A program made the translations under genes and the position numbers. The notes beneath the pieces were generated by a model that worked only from the letters and a program-made list of their open reading frames with translations, made no database searches and had not been told where the DNA came from. 64,000 bases of DNA, from NCBI RefSeq assembly GCF_900100495.1, contig NZ_FNCT01000001.1, positions 62,001 to 126,000 on the forward strand. The letters are read 5' to 3'. Positions within the stretch are counted from its first letter, which is position 1, and each line of letters begins with the position of its first letter. This document shows positions 46,985-58,173 of the stretch, in pieces. The stretch comes from Pseudomonas benzenivorans. GTDB lineage: Bacteria; Pseudomonadota; Gammaproteobacteria; Pseudomonadales; Pseudomonadaceae.

Positions 46985-47818
46985 TCAGTCGCGGGCGTCG
47001 TCATCGGTCCTTTCGGCGATCGCCGGCAGGCCGAAGAAGCGTCGGGCACAGGCGGTGCTGTGACTGGCCAGGGCCTCCGGGCTCTCGCCGCGGTGCAGCG
47101 CCACCTCCCTCAGCACTTCGCTCAAGAATGCCGGTTCATTGCGCCCGCTCTTGGGCTTCGGCCGCAGGCTGCGCGGTAGCAGGAACGGCGAGTCGCTTTC
47201 CAGCATCAGGCGCCCGCTGGGGATTTCCCGCAGCAACGGATGCAGGTGCGTGCCACGCCGTTCGTCGCAGACCCAGCCGGTGATGCCGATATGCAGATCG
47301 AAGTCGAGGTAGTTGAACAGCGCGCGCTTTTCCCCGGTGAAGCAGTGCACCACCGCCGCCGGCAGGCGGTCGCGATAGTCGCGCAGGATGGCCAGCAGGC
47401 GCTGGTCGGCATCGCGTTCGTGGAGGAACACCGGTAGTTGCAATTCGACGGCCAGGGCCAGCTGCTCCTCCAGCACCTTTTCCTGCTGCGGGCGCGGCGA
47501 GAAATCGCGGTTGAAGTCCAGCCCGCACTCGCCGATCGCGCGCACCTCGGGCTCGGCCAGCAGGGCCTTGAGCTGGCGGGCGCTGTCGCTGGCCCAACTG
47601 CTGGCGTCGTGGGGGTGGATGCCGGCGGTGCTGAACAGGCGCTGGCCGTCTGCATCCAGCTGGCGGCACAGTTCCAGCGCCTGTTGGCTTTCCGCCAGGC
47701 TGGTGCCGGTCACCAGCAACTGGCAGACGCCGGCGGCGAATGCGCGGGCGAGCACGGCTTCACGCTGTCCGGCGAAGCTTGGATGAGTCAGATTGACGCC
47801 GATGTCGATGAGCTGCAT
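46985..47818 (-). CDS. tatD: TatD family metal-dependent hydrolase
   Basis: A 277-residue TIM-barrel hydrolase. [11 protein letters not shown] holds the first metal ligand region, [10 protein letters not shown] near residue 68 and [13 protein letters not shown] near 97 supply further ligands, VFLHERDA and VVHCFTG give His ligands, and SDSPFLLPR near 210 gives the final Asp. The blocks [11 protein letters not shown] and [10 protein letters not shown] match E. coli TatD proper rather than YcfH or YjjV. TatD is a 3'-5' DNase/RNase linked to oxidative damage repair. There is a palindromic element directly at its stop codon. Confidence 0.9.
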   Translation of the reverse strand: MQLIDIGVNLTHPSFAGQREAVLARAFAAGVCQLLVTGTSLAESQQALELCRQLDADGQRLFSTAGIHPHDASSWASDSARQLKALLAEPEVRAIGECGLDFNRDFSPRPQQEKVLEEQLALAVELQLPVFLHERDADQRLLAILRDYRDRLPAAVVHCFTGEKRALFNYLDFDLHIGITGWVCDERRGTHLHPLLREIPSGRLMLESDSPFLLPRSLRPKPKSGRNEPAFLSEVLREVALHRGESPEALASHSTACARRFFGLPAIAERTDDDARD

Positions 47819-48045
47819 GGTGCTACCTGGGAGTTGGGACTGGCAGCATAGCAGAGCTTTTCTATTTGAAATAAAGCCATAAATTACAATGAATTAAAGC
47901 TTCTTTGTGATGTCGGATACTAGCTCGCGGCTGGCATCCCTGAACGGGCTGTGCGAATCTCCGCGCCCCGCACGCTGCGGGAACTTGCCGTCTCACCCGC
48001 TCCCCGCTACGCCTTGGAGCGAGCCGACCCTGCCCTGGAGACTCG

Positions 48046-49461
48046 ATGTCGCGACCGCTGCTTGTGCTGTGCCTGCTGCTGTTGCTGCCGTTATCGGCGG
48101 CCGCGCGCCTGGCCGGGCCACCGGAAGTGGGCCAGCCGGCGGCGTCGCGTGACCTGGCGAGCATCCGCAGCAGCGGCGAACTGCGGGTGCTGGTCAACCA
48201 GAGCCGCAATAGCTCGGGCGAAGTCAAAGGCCAGAGCATCGGCGTGGAATACCGCCGCCTGCGCGCATTCGAGCAGTACCTCAATCGCAATGCCGGAGAG
48301 GGGCGCAGCCTCAAGCTGAGGATCATTCCCAAGGCCAAGGACCAGTTGCTCGGCGCCCTGCAGCGCGGCGAGGGTGACCTGGTGGCGCCAGGCGAGTTGC
48401 TCACCGTGCGTGCTGGCGGCAATCTCAGCACCAGCACGGCGATCCTCGGCAATGTGCCGTTGATCGTCGTCTCGCGCCAGGGCTACCGGCGCTATCAGAG
48501 CCTGGAGCAGATGGCCGGGCGCAGTCTGGCCCTGGCGGCCGGCAGCGCCGCGGGCGAGGCGGTGCGGCAGTTCAATCGGCAGCTGATCCAGCGCAAGCGG
48601 CCGCCGATCATCATCGAGTGGGTCGATCCGAGCCTGGCCGTCGAGGACGTGCTGGAGATGGTGCAGGCCGGCATTTTCAGCCTCACCGCGGTGGAGCAGC
48701 CGATTGCCGAGCGCTGGGCCAAAGTCATGCCGAAGCTGCGCCTGGAGCGGCAGCTGGTGCTGGCCAAGGACGGCGATCTGCGCTGGTACATGCGCCGCGA
48801 TACGCCGATGCTCGGCGCCAGCATCGACCGCTTCCTCGCGTCCTACCGCGGTCCAGCCGATCAGGATGCGGCTTTTCAGCGGGTCTACCGACGTCTCTAC
48901 CAGGTGCACTATCCGCTCGGGCGAGCCGAGCGCCAGCGCCTCGAGAAGCTGCGTCCGGTGTTGCAGCGCTATGCCGCACGGCACGACTTCGATTGGCTGA
49001 CCCTGGCGGCGCTGGCGTTCAAGGAGTCCACCCTCAATCCCAATGCACGCGGCGCCGGCGGTGCCACCGGCCTGCTGCAGATCACCCCGGTTGCGGCGCG
49101 CAGCGTCGGGGTCGGCAATATCGGCGTGCTGGAGAACAACGTGCAAGCCGCTGCCAAGTACCTGGCGATGATCCGCCGCAACTTCTTCAACAGCCCGCAG
49201 CTCAACGAGCGTGAGCGCATGGCATTCGTCCTGGCCGGCTACAACATGGGGCCGCAGCGGGTGCAAAGCATGCGCGCGGAAGCCCGTCGGCGCGGGCTGA
49301 ACCCCAATCAGTGGTTCTTTCAGGTCGAGCGGATCGCCATGGAGCAGGTCGGCATGGGCGTGGTCAGCTACGTCAATAGCGTGAACAAGTACTACCTGGC
49401 CTATGACCGTGAGCGCTATTTGCTGGAGCCGCAGGAGGCGGTACTGGATGCACACAAGTAA
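48046..49461 (+). CDS. MltF-like lytic transglycosylase
   Basis: A 471-residue periplasmic protein. After a signal peptide (LLVLCLLLLLPLSAAA) comes a substrate-binding-protein-like domain (about 40-275), then an SLT lytic transglycosylase domain with catalytic Glu327 in LAFKESTLNP, GGATGLLQITP, and AGYNMGPQRV. This two-domain layout is that of MltF, which cleaves peptidoglycan to 1,6-anhydro ends and is regulated by muropeptides. No lipobox is seen. It matches PA2865 by position. The 227 bp upstream are AT-rich near 47865-47905 and likely hold the promoters for this gene and divergent tatD. Confidence 0.9.
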   Translation: MSRPLLVLCLLLLLPLSAAARLAGPPEVGQPAASRDLASIRSSGELRVLVNQSRNSSGEVKGQSIGVEYRRLRAFEQYLNRNAGEGRSLKLRIIPKAKDQLLGALQRGEGDLVAPGELLTVRAGGNLSTSTAILGNVPLIVVSRQGYRRYQSLEQMAGRSLALAAGSAAGEAVRQFNRQLIQRKRPPIIIEWVDPSLAVEDVLEMVQAGIFSLTAVEQPIAERWAKVMPKLRLERQLVLAKDGDLRWYMRRDTPMLGASIDRFLASYRGPADQDAAFQRVYRRLYQVHYPLGRAERQRLEKLRPVLQRYAARHDFDWLTLAALAFKESTLNPNARGAGGATGLLQITPVAARSVGVGNIGVLENNVQAAAKYLAMIRRNFFNSPQLNERERMAFVLAGYNMGPQRVQSMRAEARRRGLNPNQWFFQVERIAMEQVGMGVVSYVNSVNKYYLAYDRERYLLEPQEAVLDAHK

Positions 49462-49562
49462 TCAATTTGTTCGATATGAATTAGCGGATTTATACGCTTT
49501 TAGTATCTGTAAATTGATTTAATCTGTGCGCCATCACCTTCCACACACAAGGAATGCCGCAC

Positions 49563-50000
49563 ATGAATACATTGCTCAAATCTGTGGTTGCGACTCAAGC
49601 GGGCTACGGCCTGACTGTTCTGCGCATCATCGCCGGCCTGACCTTCGCCGCACATGGCGCGCAGAAGCTGTTCGGTTGGTTTGGCGGCTACGGTCTGGCG
49701 GGCGTCGGCCAGTGGATGGAGAGCATTGGCCTGGCGCCGGGTTACCTGATGGCCCTGCTGGCGGGGAGCGCCGAGTTCTTCGCCGGGCTGGCGCTGATCG
49801 TCGGCCTGCTGGCACGCCCGGCTGCGGCGGTGCTGGCGGTGACCATGCTGGTGGCGATCGTCAGCGTGCATTTGGTCAACGGCTTCTTCATGAGCAACAA
49901 CGGTTACGAGTTTGCCCTGGCCTTGTTGGCGATCAGCCTGGCGGTGCTGGTCGAAGGTGCTGGCAAGCTGTCGCTGGACCAGAGCATCGCCCGGTCATGA
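49563..50000 (+). CDS. DoxX family membrane protein
   Basis: A 145-residue protein with four hydrophobic segments. RIIAGLTFAAHGAQKLFGWFGGYG near residue 24 and ALLAGSAEFFAGLALIVGL near 64 are DoxX family signatures. DoxX proteins are linked to redox or thiol homeostasis, in most cases without a proven reaction. ATG 49563 is chosen because AAGGA lies about 10 bp upstream; ATG 49554 would directly abut it. Upstream (49462-49562) is AT-rich. Followed by a bidirectional terminator. Confidence 0.88.
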   Translation: MNTLLKSVVATQAGYGLTVLRIIAGLTFAAHGAQKLFGWFGGYGLAGVGQWMESIGLAPGYLMALLAGSAEFFAGLALIVGLLARPAAAVLAVTMLVAIVSVHLVNGFFMSNNGYEFALALLAISLAVLVEGAGKLSLDQSIARS

Positions 50001-50015
50001 ACGGCCGGGGTTGAC

Positions 50016-50044
50016 CAGAAGGCCCGCCGTGCGCGGGCCTTCTG
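50016..50044. terminator. Bidirectional terminator between DoxX and lipase foldase genes
   Basis: CAGAAGGCCCGC (50016-50027) and GCGGGCCTTCTG (50033-50044) are perfect 12-bp arms with a 5-base loop, between convergent genes and 5 bp from the foldase stop. Confidence 0.8.
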
Positions 50045-50048
50045 CGTT

Positions 50049-51080
50049 TCAGGGGGTGGCCCGGTTGCGCACCGCCGCCAGCTGTTCGGCGGCATCCAGG
50101 CGCAGGCGTTCGCGCTGATCGAAATGCTCTTCGGCCAGTTGCGCGGCGGCAACGGCTTTGTCGCTGGCGCTCAGGCCCGGATTGGCGTCGATCTCCGCCT
50201 TCGCCGCACGGTAACGCTCCAGCCGTTGCCGCCAGGCTTGGCGTTTTCGATCGAGCGCTTCCAGGCGCTCGGTGGCTGCGGCGCCGACCAGTTGCTGGCG
50301 CAATTGGCGGACCTGCGCCGGCTTGGCGCCTTCGGCTTGCAGCTTGGCGGTCTGCTCGCGCAGCTGGTTCTGCAGTTGCGGCAGGACGCTCGCCTGCAGC
50401 TCTTGCGGCAAACCCTCGCGCAGGCGATCGACCGCAACGGCCTTGCCGGCGCTGTCGAGGCGGCGGTCCTGCTGAATCGCCAGGCGTTGCAGGGTGAAGT
50501 CGTTGTACGCCTCCTCGCGGGCGAAGAAGGCCTGATGCACCTCGCCGGCGAAGATCCGCGCCCGCAGGGCCTGCACTGCTGCCTCGCGCTGGCGCAGGGC
50601 ATCCAGGTCGGCCAGCTGGGGCAGGTCGCGTTCCAATTGCTGCACTTCGCGCTTGTAGTCGAGGTACTGCGCCAGCAAGGTCAGCGCCTGGTCGCGGGCC
50701 GGTGCCTGCAACTGGCGGGCGATATAGGCTTGCAGGCGCTCGATGCTGGTACGCAGCGGCTCTTCGCCGACGGCGGCGAGGAAGTAATCGAAGATCCGCC
50801 GGATATCCTCGCTGACGACCAGCTGTCCCGCGGCATCGACGCGAAACACCCCGTCGACCTGGGTGCCGCTGAACGAGGCCGGCAGTGGCGTGACCGCCTT
50901 GGGTCGGGAGGCCTGGGGCAGGGTTGCCGACGGCGTGCGCCAGGCTTGTGGAGCGGCTGCGCTCGGCTGCGTGGCAGTGCCGGCGAGGGGCAGGGCGGGA
51001 ATATCCCGCGGACTCAGGTACAGCATGGCGGCGACGCAGGCGACGAATACCAGGGGCGACAGCAACAGAAGTTTCTTCAT
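50049..51080 (-). CDS. lipH: Lipase-specific foldase Lif (LipH/LipB)
   Basis: A 343-residue steric chaperone. An N-terminal membrane anchor ([20 protein letters not shown]) is followed by an Ala/Pro-rich linker (about 30-70) and an extended helical domain. The Lif signature RxxFDYxLxAxGE is present as [14 protein letters not shown] near residue 94. Lif folds LipA in the periplasm before type II secretion. It lies 84 bp after lipA on the same strand, the standard lipA-lif operon (PA2862-PA2863). Confidence 0.95.
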   Translation of the reverse strand: MKKLLLLSPLVFVACVAAMLYLSPRDIPALPLAGTATQPSAAAPQAWRTPSATLPQASRPKAVTPLPASFSGTQVDGVFRVDAAGQLVVSEDIRRIFDYFLAAVGEEPLRTSIERLQAYIARQLQAPARDQALTLLAQYLDYKREVQQLERDLPQLADLDALRQREAAVQALRARIFAGEVHQAFFAREEAYNDFTLQRLAIQQDRRLDSAGKAVAVDRLREGLPQELQASVLPQLQNQLREQTAKLQAEGAKPAQVRQLRQQLVGAAATERLEALDRKRQAWRQRLERYRAAKAEIDANPGLSASDKAVAAAQLAEEHFDQRERLRLDAAEQLAAVRNRATP

Positions 51081-51164
51081 CGGGACTTTTCACTAAGCGA
51101 GCGATTGGCGTTGCACAAGCGCGGCATGTGGAAGCGGAGCCCCGGCGGGGCCCCGCACGCCGCG

Positions 51165-52310
<1,146 letters not shown>

Positions 52311-52331
52311 TTACGCGGTGAAACGCCAGCG

Positions 52332-52856
52332 CTAGTCGTTTCGCAACAATGGCCACTGCTGCAGCTGCCGATACTGCGTGCCGTGGGGGCCTTGCTCAGA
52401 GGCGTACAGGGCGAAATTCGTTGCCGGCCAATCGAAGGATGGGATGACATCCGGCGGGAGTTTGGGGCAGTGCCGCAGCAGGCTCAGGTGGGCGAGGAAG
52501 GGCCGGTTTTCCAGGCCGATCCCGGCCGCGAGCAGTGCGTCGCGCAGCGCCTGGGCCAGGTTCAGCAGTCCCTCGATTGGCTGGCTCGGCGCCAGGTAGA
52601 CCAGGCCGTTTCGGCGGCGCACCAGGCGATCCAGGCGCAGTTCGAAGGCCGGCACCTGCAGCCGTGCGGCGAGGCCCAGCAACTCGGGCACGCGGGCGCG
52701 CGGTTGCTGGCCGAGAAACGCCAGGGTCAGGTGCAGATTGGCCGTCGCCACCGGGCGGCCGCTCAGGTGCAGACTGTCGCGCCAGGCGACTATGACCTCG
52801 GCCAACGCGGGCGGGCAATCCAGGGCAAAGAACAGGCGCAGGGCATCGCTTTTCAT
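52332..52856 (-). CDS. thpR: RNA 2',3'-cyclic phosphodiesterase ThpR (LigT)
   Basis: A 174-residue 2H phosphoesterase. The two catalytic motifs are H42-L-T44 in LHLTLAFLG and H123-L-S125 in LAHLSLLRH, giving the HxTx/HxSx pair at the family spacing. The enzyme opens 2',3'-cyclic phosphates on RNA ends and can ligate tRNA halves in vitro. It matches PA2861 (ligT) by position. The region 52110-52331 between it and lipA holds the lipA promoter. Confidence 0.93.
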   Translation of the reverse strand: MKSDALRLFFALDCPPALAEVIVAWRDSLHLSGRPVATANLHLTLAFLGQQPRARVPELLGLAARLQVPAFELRLDRLVRRRNGLVYLAPSQPIEGLLNLAQALRDALLAAGIGLENRPFLAHLSLLRHCPKLPPDVIPSFDWPATNFALYASEQGPHGTQYRQLQQWPLLRND

Positions 52857-52884
52857 CGGGACGGCTCGGCTGCAAGGTGCCTTC

Positions 52885-52914
52885 TTGACAGTATCGCGCA
52901 GGCTTCTCTAGGAT
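52885..52914 (+). promoter_or_regulatory. Strong sigma70-like promoter ahead of the 102-residue hypothetical gene
   Basis: A perfect TTGACA (52885-52890), an 18-bp spacer and TAGGAT (52909-52914). Expected start is near 52921, which leaves a leader of about 160 bases before the next gene. The leader has a CCGCT-GCCC-AGCGG hairpin close to the start codon region. An ATG 2-3 bases after the predicted start opens a 31-codon frame (52923-53018) that is not supported otherwise. Confidence 0.65.
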
Positions 52915-53080
52915 GCCGACCCATGCGCCGATTTAAACAGCTACTTGCGGGGCGCCGAGTCACTTGCACATTGCAGGGCTCTGAGAAGACTTCCACGGAA
53001 GCTTCGAAATACCGCTAAAGCGCTGGTTCGGTGTCGCCTCTCACCGCTGCCCAGCGGGATTTCTGAGGCGGAGACACGAA

Positions 53081-53389
53081 ATGACCTGTCCCCAACCGCT
53101 GATTCGCCTGGCCCCGATCACCTCCGGGCTGACTCGGCGCAATCCGAAAATTCTTCTCGGCGGCAGCCACCAACCGACCTTGCTGCGCTACCTCGATGGC
53201 TGGCCCAGGCACTGGGGCAGCTCACGTGCCTTGCTGATCCAGTTCGCCGCTGACCGCGAATCGCTGGCGCGCTTTGCCAGCGACAGCTTCGACCTGGCGG
53301 TGCTGCAGGCGCCCAGCGCCGAGGATCTGCACGACACGGTGCGCGAACTGACGCGGGTTGCCCGGCAGGGGCTGATTACCCGGCGCTGA
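53081..53389 (+). CDS. Hypothetical protein, 102 residues
   Basis: A short protein I do not recognise. It reads as one alpha/beta unit: LLGGSHQPTLLRYLDGW, then SRALLIQFAADRESLARFASDSFDLAVLQAP, then a helix to the end. The pattern 'strand, Asp-rich turn, FDLAVLQAP' resembles the second half of a Rossmann methyltransferase, but the glycine-rich SAM motif is missing. GAGGCGGAG precedes ATG 53081. It is expressed from the strong promoter-like sequence at 52885 with a long leader. It matches PA2860 by position. Confidence 0.65.
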   Translation: MTCPQPLIRLAPITSGLTRRNPKILLGGSHQPTLLRYLDGWPRHWGSSRALLIQFAADRESLARFASDSFDLAVLQAPSAEDLHDTVRELTRVARQGLITRR

Positions 53390-53422
53390 CGGGGCGGCGC
53401 GCCGCGCAATTGCCAGGGCCCG

Positions 53423-53920
53423 TCAGGGGTAGTCGATGGCGACCACATACCAGGTCTTCTCGCCGGTCGGGGTCTGTACCCGCACCTCGGCATCCAGGGC
53501 TTTGCCGACCAGGGCGCGGGCCAGGGGCGAATCGATGCTGATCAGGTTGAGTTTCAGGTCCAGCTCGTCCGGGCCGACGATGCGGTAGCGCGATTCGCTG
53601 CCGTCGTCGTCTTCGAGGGTGACCCAGGCGCCGAAGTAGACCTTGTCCGCATCGCTTGGGCGGCTGGCGACCACCTTGAGATTCTCCAGGCGCTTGGTCA
53701 GGAAGCGCACGCGGCTGTCGATCTCGCGCAGCATCTTCTTGCCGTAGGTGTATTCGGCATTCTCCGAGCGGTCGCCTTGCGCCGCTGCTTCGCTGACCGC
53801 CTGGGTGACCTGCGGTCGCCGTACGTGCCACAGCTCGTGCAGCTCGGCACGCAGGCGCGCCTCGCCTTCGGGGGTGATCAGGGGCGTGCCGGCGCTGCGG
53901 GGAGGACGATAGCGACTCAT
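53423..53920 (-). CDS. greB: Transcription elongation factor GreB
   Basis: A 165-residue factor that rescues backtracked RNA polymerase by stimulating transcript cleavage. The N-terminal coiled coil has [17 protein letters not shown] and the acidic tip [14 protein letters not shown] (about 49-62) that carries the Asp/Glu pair inserted in the polymerase active site. The C-terminal FKBP-like domain has [20 protein letters not shown] and [13 protein letters not shown]. The long basic N-terminal extension and YTYGKK point to GreB rather than GreA. It stands between a convergent hypothetical gene and ybbP. Confidence 0.93.
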   Translation of the reverse strand: MSRYRPPRSAGTPLITPEGEARLRAELHELWHVRRPQVTQAVSEAAAQGDRSENAEYTYGKKMLREIDSRVRFLTKRLENLKVVASRPSDADKVYFGAWVTLEDDDGSESRYRIVGPDELDLKLNLISIDSPLARALVGKALDAEVRVQTPTGEKTWYVVAIDYP

Positions 53921-53954
53921 GGGGCTGCCGTGGGCTCAGGAAAACGCGATCTTA

Positions 53955-56458
53955 TCAGCCCTCGCGCAACACCGTCAGCGGGCTGACGTTGAGCGCCCGG
54001 CGGGTGCCGAGGATGCCGGCGCCGCCGATCAGCAGGGCGCCGATCAGCGGCAGCGCCAGCAACCAGGGGTGGGGCTGCCAGCTCAGCTCGAAGGCGAAGC
54101 GATAGAGCAGGAAGCTGATCAGCTCGCAGCCGATTGCCGCCAGCAGGCCGCTGGCGGCGCCGAGCAGGGCGAACTCGGTGCGCCGCGCCCTGAGCAACAG
54201 GCTGCGCTCGGCACCCAGCGCGCGTAGCAAGGCGCCCTGGCGGATGCGTTCGTCCAGGGTCGCCTGCAGGCCGGCGAACAGCACGGCGAGACCGGCGGCG
54301 AGGACGAACAGCAGTACGTACTCGATGGCCAGGGTGACCTGGGCGAGGATGCTGCGCAGCTGCGCCAGCAGGGCTTCCACCGGCAGCAGCGTGACGGCGG
54401 GAAAGGCGCGCGACAGTTCGACCAGTTGGCGTTCCTGCTGCGCCGGCAGGTAGAAGCTGGTCAGGTAGGTGACCGGCAGATCCTGCAGGGTGCCGGGTTC
54501 GAAGATCATGTAGAAGTTCGGTTGGAAATTGTTCCAGTCGACGTCGCGCAGGCTGCTGACCCGCGCTTCGCGGTTCAGCCCGCCGACGCTGAAGCTGAGG
54601 CGGTCGCCGAGCTTGAGTTGCAGGCTTTCGGCCAGTTCGGACTCCACCGAAACCCCCGGCAGCTCTCCGGCCCGGGCGGGCGTCCACCAGCTGCCGGCGC
54701 TCAGTTGGTTGTCCTTCGGCAGATCGGCGGCCCAGGTCAGGCTGAGGTCGCGGCGGATGGCACGTTCGCCCTGGGTTTCCTTGCTGACCAGTTGCCGTAC
54801 CGGCTCGCCGTTGATCATCACCAGGCGGCCGGGTACCACCGGGTAGAGCGGTGCGGGATGGGCGGACAGGTGCGCCAGGCTGGCGGCGAAGGCGTCTTTC
54901 TCGGCCGGCAATATGTTCAGCGCGAAATGGTTGGGAGCCTGTTCAGGCAGCTGTTGCTGCCAGGTGTCGAGCAACTCGCCACGCAGCAAGGCGATCAAGC
55001 CCATGGCCAGGAGGATCAGGCCGAATGCCAGGGATTGTCCGGCCGCCGCCAACGGATGACGCAACAGCTGGCCCAGCCCCAGGCGCCAGGGCAACCCGGC
55101 ACGCGCCAGCAGGCGGCGCAGGCCCCGCAGGCCGAACAGCAGCAGGCCGCCGAGCAGCAGGGCGGCGAGCAGGCCGCCGCCGAGCAGGGCGAAGGTCAGC
55201 TGCAGGTCCAGGCTCAGCCGCCACATGATCACGCCGAGCGCCAATAGCGCGGCGCCGTACACCAGCCAGGAGCTGGCCGGCAGTGGCAGCAGGTCGCGGC
55301 GCAGCACCCGCAGCGGTGGCACGCGGCCGAGGGCGGCCAGCGGCGGCAGGGCGAAACCGGCAAGGGCGACCAGGCCGGTGGCGATACCGGCCAGTGCCGG
55401 CCCCAGATCGCCCGGCGGAATCTCGGCGGGGAGCAGACCCCGCAATAAAAAGAACAGGGCATATTGTCCGAGCCAGCCGAGCAGGGCCCCGGCCAGACTG
55501 GCGCCGCCGCCCAAGATCGCCAGTTGCAGGCCGAACAGGCTCAACGCCTGTCGGCGCGACAGGCCGAGGCAGCGCAGCAGGGCGCTGGCATCGAAACGCC
55601 GGGTGGCGAAGCGCGCAGCAGACAGGGCCACGGCGACACCGGCGAGCAGCACCGCCGCCAGGCTGGCGAGATTCAGGTAGCGTTCGGCGCGGCCCAGGGC
55701 GCTACCGATTTGCCGGTTGCTGTCGCGGGCACCCTCGAAGCGTTGGTTGGCCGCCAGGCTCGGGCCGACCGCCTGCCGGTAAGCCGCCAGGGCCTCGGGC
55801 GGGCCGCGCCAGAGTTCGCGGTACCTGACCCGGCTGCCCGGTTGCACCACGCCGGTCGCGGGCAGATCGTCCAGGTGCATCAGCACGTGAGGGGTCAGGC
55901 TGTAAAAGTCGCCGGCTTCATCCGGCAGGTAGGTCAGCACGCGGCTCAGGCGCAGGGTTTTCGAGCCGATCTCGATACTGTCCCCAACCTGCAGCTCCAG
56001 CGCGGCGAACAGGCGCACCTCGGCCCAGGCTTCACCGGGCCGCGGGCCGGGGCCCGGTTGTTCGGCGGCATAGGGCGTGGCGGCGCTTCTAAGCTGTCCG
56101 CGCAATGGATAAGCGCTGTCGGCGGCTTTGACGCTGACCAGTTGGATGCCGGCATCGCCGGCGATCACGCTGGAGAATTCGACCAGCCGCGCGTGATCCA
56201 GGCCGAGCTGTTCACCGCTGCCGATCTGCTGCGCGGTGGCGGGCGAACTGCCGCTGAGCAGCAGGTCGGCGCCGAGGAATTCGCTGGCGCGCAGCAGCAT
56301 GCCGTCGTTCAGCCGCGAGCTGAAATAGCCAATCGCGGTGCTGGCCGAGACCGCTACCAGCAGCGCGAAGAACAGCACGCGCAATTCGCCGGCGCGGGCG
56401 TCGCGCAGCAGTTGGCGGGTCGCCAGAGACAGCAGCCGGGCCAAGGGCAGGCGAGTCA

Positions 56459-56459
<1 letters not shown>
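53955..56459 (-). CDS. ybbP: ABC transporter permease, FtsX-type (YbbP-like)
   Basis: An 834-residue permease with two FtsX/MacB-type four-helix blocks. An N-terminal helix (about 25-45), a large periplasmic domain (45-260), helices near 265-430, further helices near 440-510, a second periplasmic domain, and three final helices (about 690-820). The second half ends in GTRRALNVSPLTVLREG. It shares one base with the upstream ATPase stop (TGATG). E. coli has the same ybbA-ybbP-tesA arrangement. Such MacB-type systems drive periplasmic work rather than transport across the inner membrane. Substrate unknown. Confidence 0.9.
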
Positions 56460-57142
<683 letters not shown>

Positions 57143-57152
57143 GGAGAATCCA

Positions 57153-57758
57153 ATGCGTGCGTGGTTGATCTGTGCCGCCCTCGGCCTGCTGCTGTGGGGC
57201 CAGGCCGCGCTGGCGGATACCCTGCTGATCGTCGGCGATAGTATCAGCGCGGCTTTTGGCCTGGATAGCCGGCAGGGTTGGGTCGCTTTGCTGGAAAAAC
57301 GCTTGGCGGAGCAGGGCTACGAGCACCGCGTGGTGAACGCATCGATCAGTGGCGATACCAGCGCAGGCGGCGCCGCGCGGCTACCGGCGCTGCTTGCCGA
57401 GCACCGTCCGAGCCTGGTGATCATCGAACTGGGCGGCAACGACGGGTTGCGCGGCCAGTCCCCGGAACAATTGCAACAGAATCTTGCGGCGATGATCGAC
57501 GGCTCGCGTGCCAGCGGGGCTGAGGTGTTGCTGCTGGGCATGCGCTTGCCACCGAATTACGGCGTGCGCTACACCACGGCGTTTGCCCAGGTCTTCACCC
57601 GCCTGGCCGAGGAGAAGCAGGTGGCGCTGGTGCCGTTCTTCCTCGAAGGGGTCGGCGGGGTGTCCGGGATGATGCAGGGCGATGATCTGCATCCCGCCGC
57701 GGATGCCCAGCCGATCCTGCTGGAAAATCTCTGGCCGACGCTGCAGCCACTGCTCTGA
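57153..57758 (+). CDS. tesA: Multifunctional esterase/thioesterase TesA (GDSL family)
   Basis: A 201-residue periplasmic SGNH hydrolase. A signal peptide (LICAALGLLLWGQAALA) precedes block I with nucleophile Ser30 in IVGDSISAAFG. Gly in SGDTSAGG is block II, Asn in LGGNDGLRG block III, and DDLHP block V with Asp and His. TesA acts as arylesterase, thioesterase, lysophospholipase L1 and protease I. ATG 57153 follows GGAG. Divergent from ybbA, as in E. coli. Matches PA2856 by position. Confidence 0.96.
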   Translation: MRAWLICAALGLLLWGQAALADTLLIVGDSISAAFGLDSRQGWVALLEKRLAEQGYEHRVVNASISGDTSAGGAARLPALLAEHRPSLVIIELGGNDGLRGQSPEQLQQNLAAMIDGSRASGAEVLLLGMRLPPNYGVRYTTAFAQVFTRLAEEKQVALVPFFLEGVGGVSGMMQGDDLHPAADAQPILLENLWPTLQPLL

Positions 57759-57816
57759 CGGGCTTTTCTGCAAACGGCCTTTCGGCTAATGTGGCGGCCC
57801 CGCCCTGGAGCCCTCG

Positions 57817-58098
57817 ATGCCGCGTCCCGCCTGGTCTTTGCATGCCTACCAACTGATCGAACCGGACGAGCAGCTGGACCTGTTCGCCTGCCGAGAGGTG
57901 CGCCTGCACTTGGTCGCACGCCAGCTCGAACTGGGCGGTTTCGCCGATCGGACCTTGTGCGGCGGTTTGTTGCCGGCGCAGCCGCGCTGGCGTGACCTGG
58001 ACAAGCCGATACTGCGCGACAAGCGCTTATGTGTGAACTGCCGCACGACGTTCGAGGCACGGCGCCGCGGGGAGCGCCCGCTGTGGCCCGAGCGCTGA
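57817..58098 (+). CDS. Hypothetical protein with C-terminal CxxC
   Basis: A 93-residue protein I do not recognise. GGAG lies 7 bp before ATG 57817. It starts PRPAWSLHAYQLIEPDEQLDLF, has a middle rich in Leu/Arg, a third Cys at about 57 and ends with LCVNCRTTFEARRRGERPLWPER. The CVNC pair could bind zinc or react as a thiol, but one pair alone is weak. Coding looks real: composition fits neighbours, and the frame opens with a good ribosome site between tesA and the transpeptidase gene. Matches PA2855 by position. Confidence 0.65.
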   Translation: MPRPAWSLHAYQLIEPDEQLDLFACREVRLHLVARQLELGGFADRTLCGGLLPAQPRWRDLDKPILRDKRLCVNCRTTFEARRRGERPLWPER

Positions 58099-58173
58099 GG
58101 CCTCCCGGTGCGCCGGGCGCAGGTGTACAATCACCCACCTAACTCGTCAGCCATTCTCGCCAAGGATTACCGG

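Noticed and set aside
47860..47910. AT-rich stretch as origin or foreign DNA
   Set aside because: It is a short spacer between the divergent tatD and lytic transglycosylase genes and fits a promoter region. No DnaA-box cluster is seen.
52923..53018. 31-codon frame starting two bases after a predicted transcription start
   Set aside because: It would need leaderless translation and has no family or repeat support. It is kept only as part of the leader.
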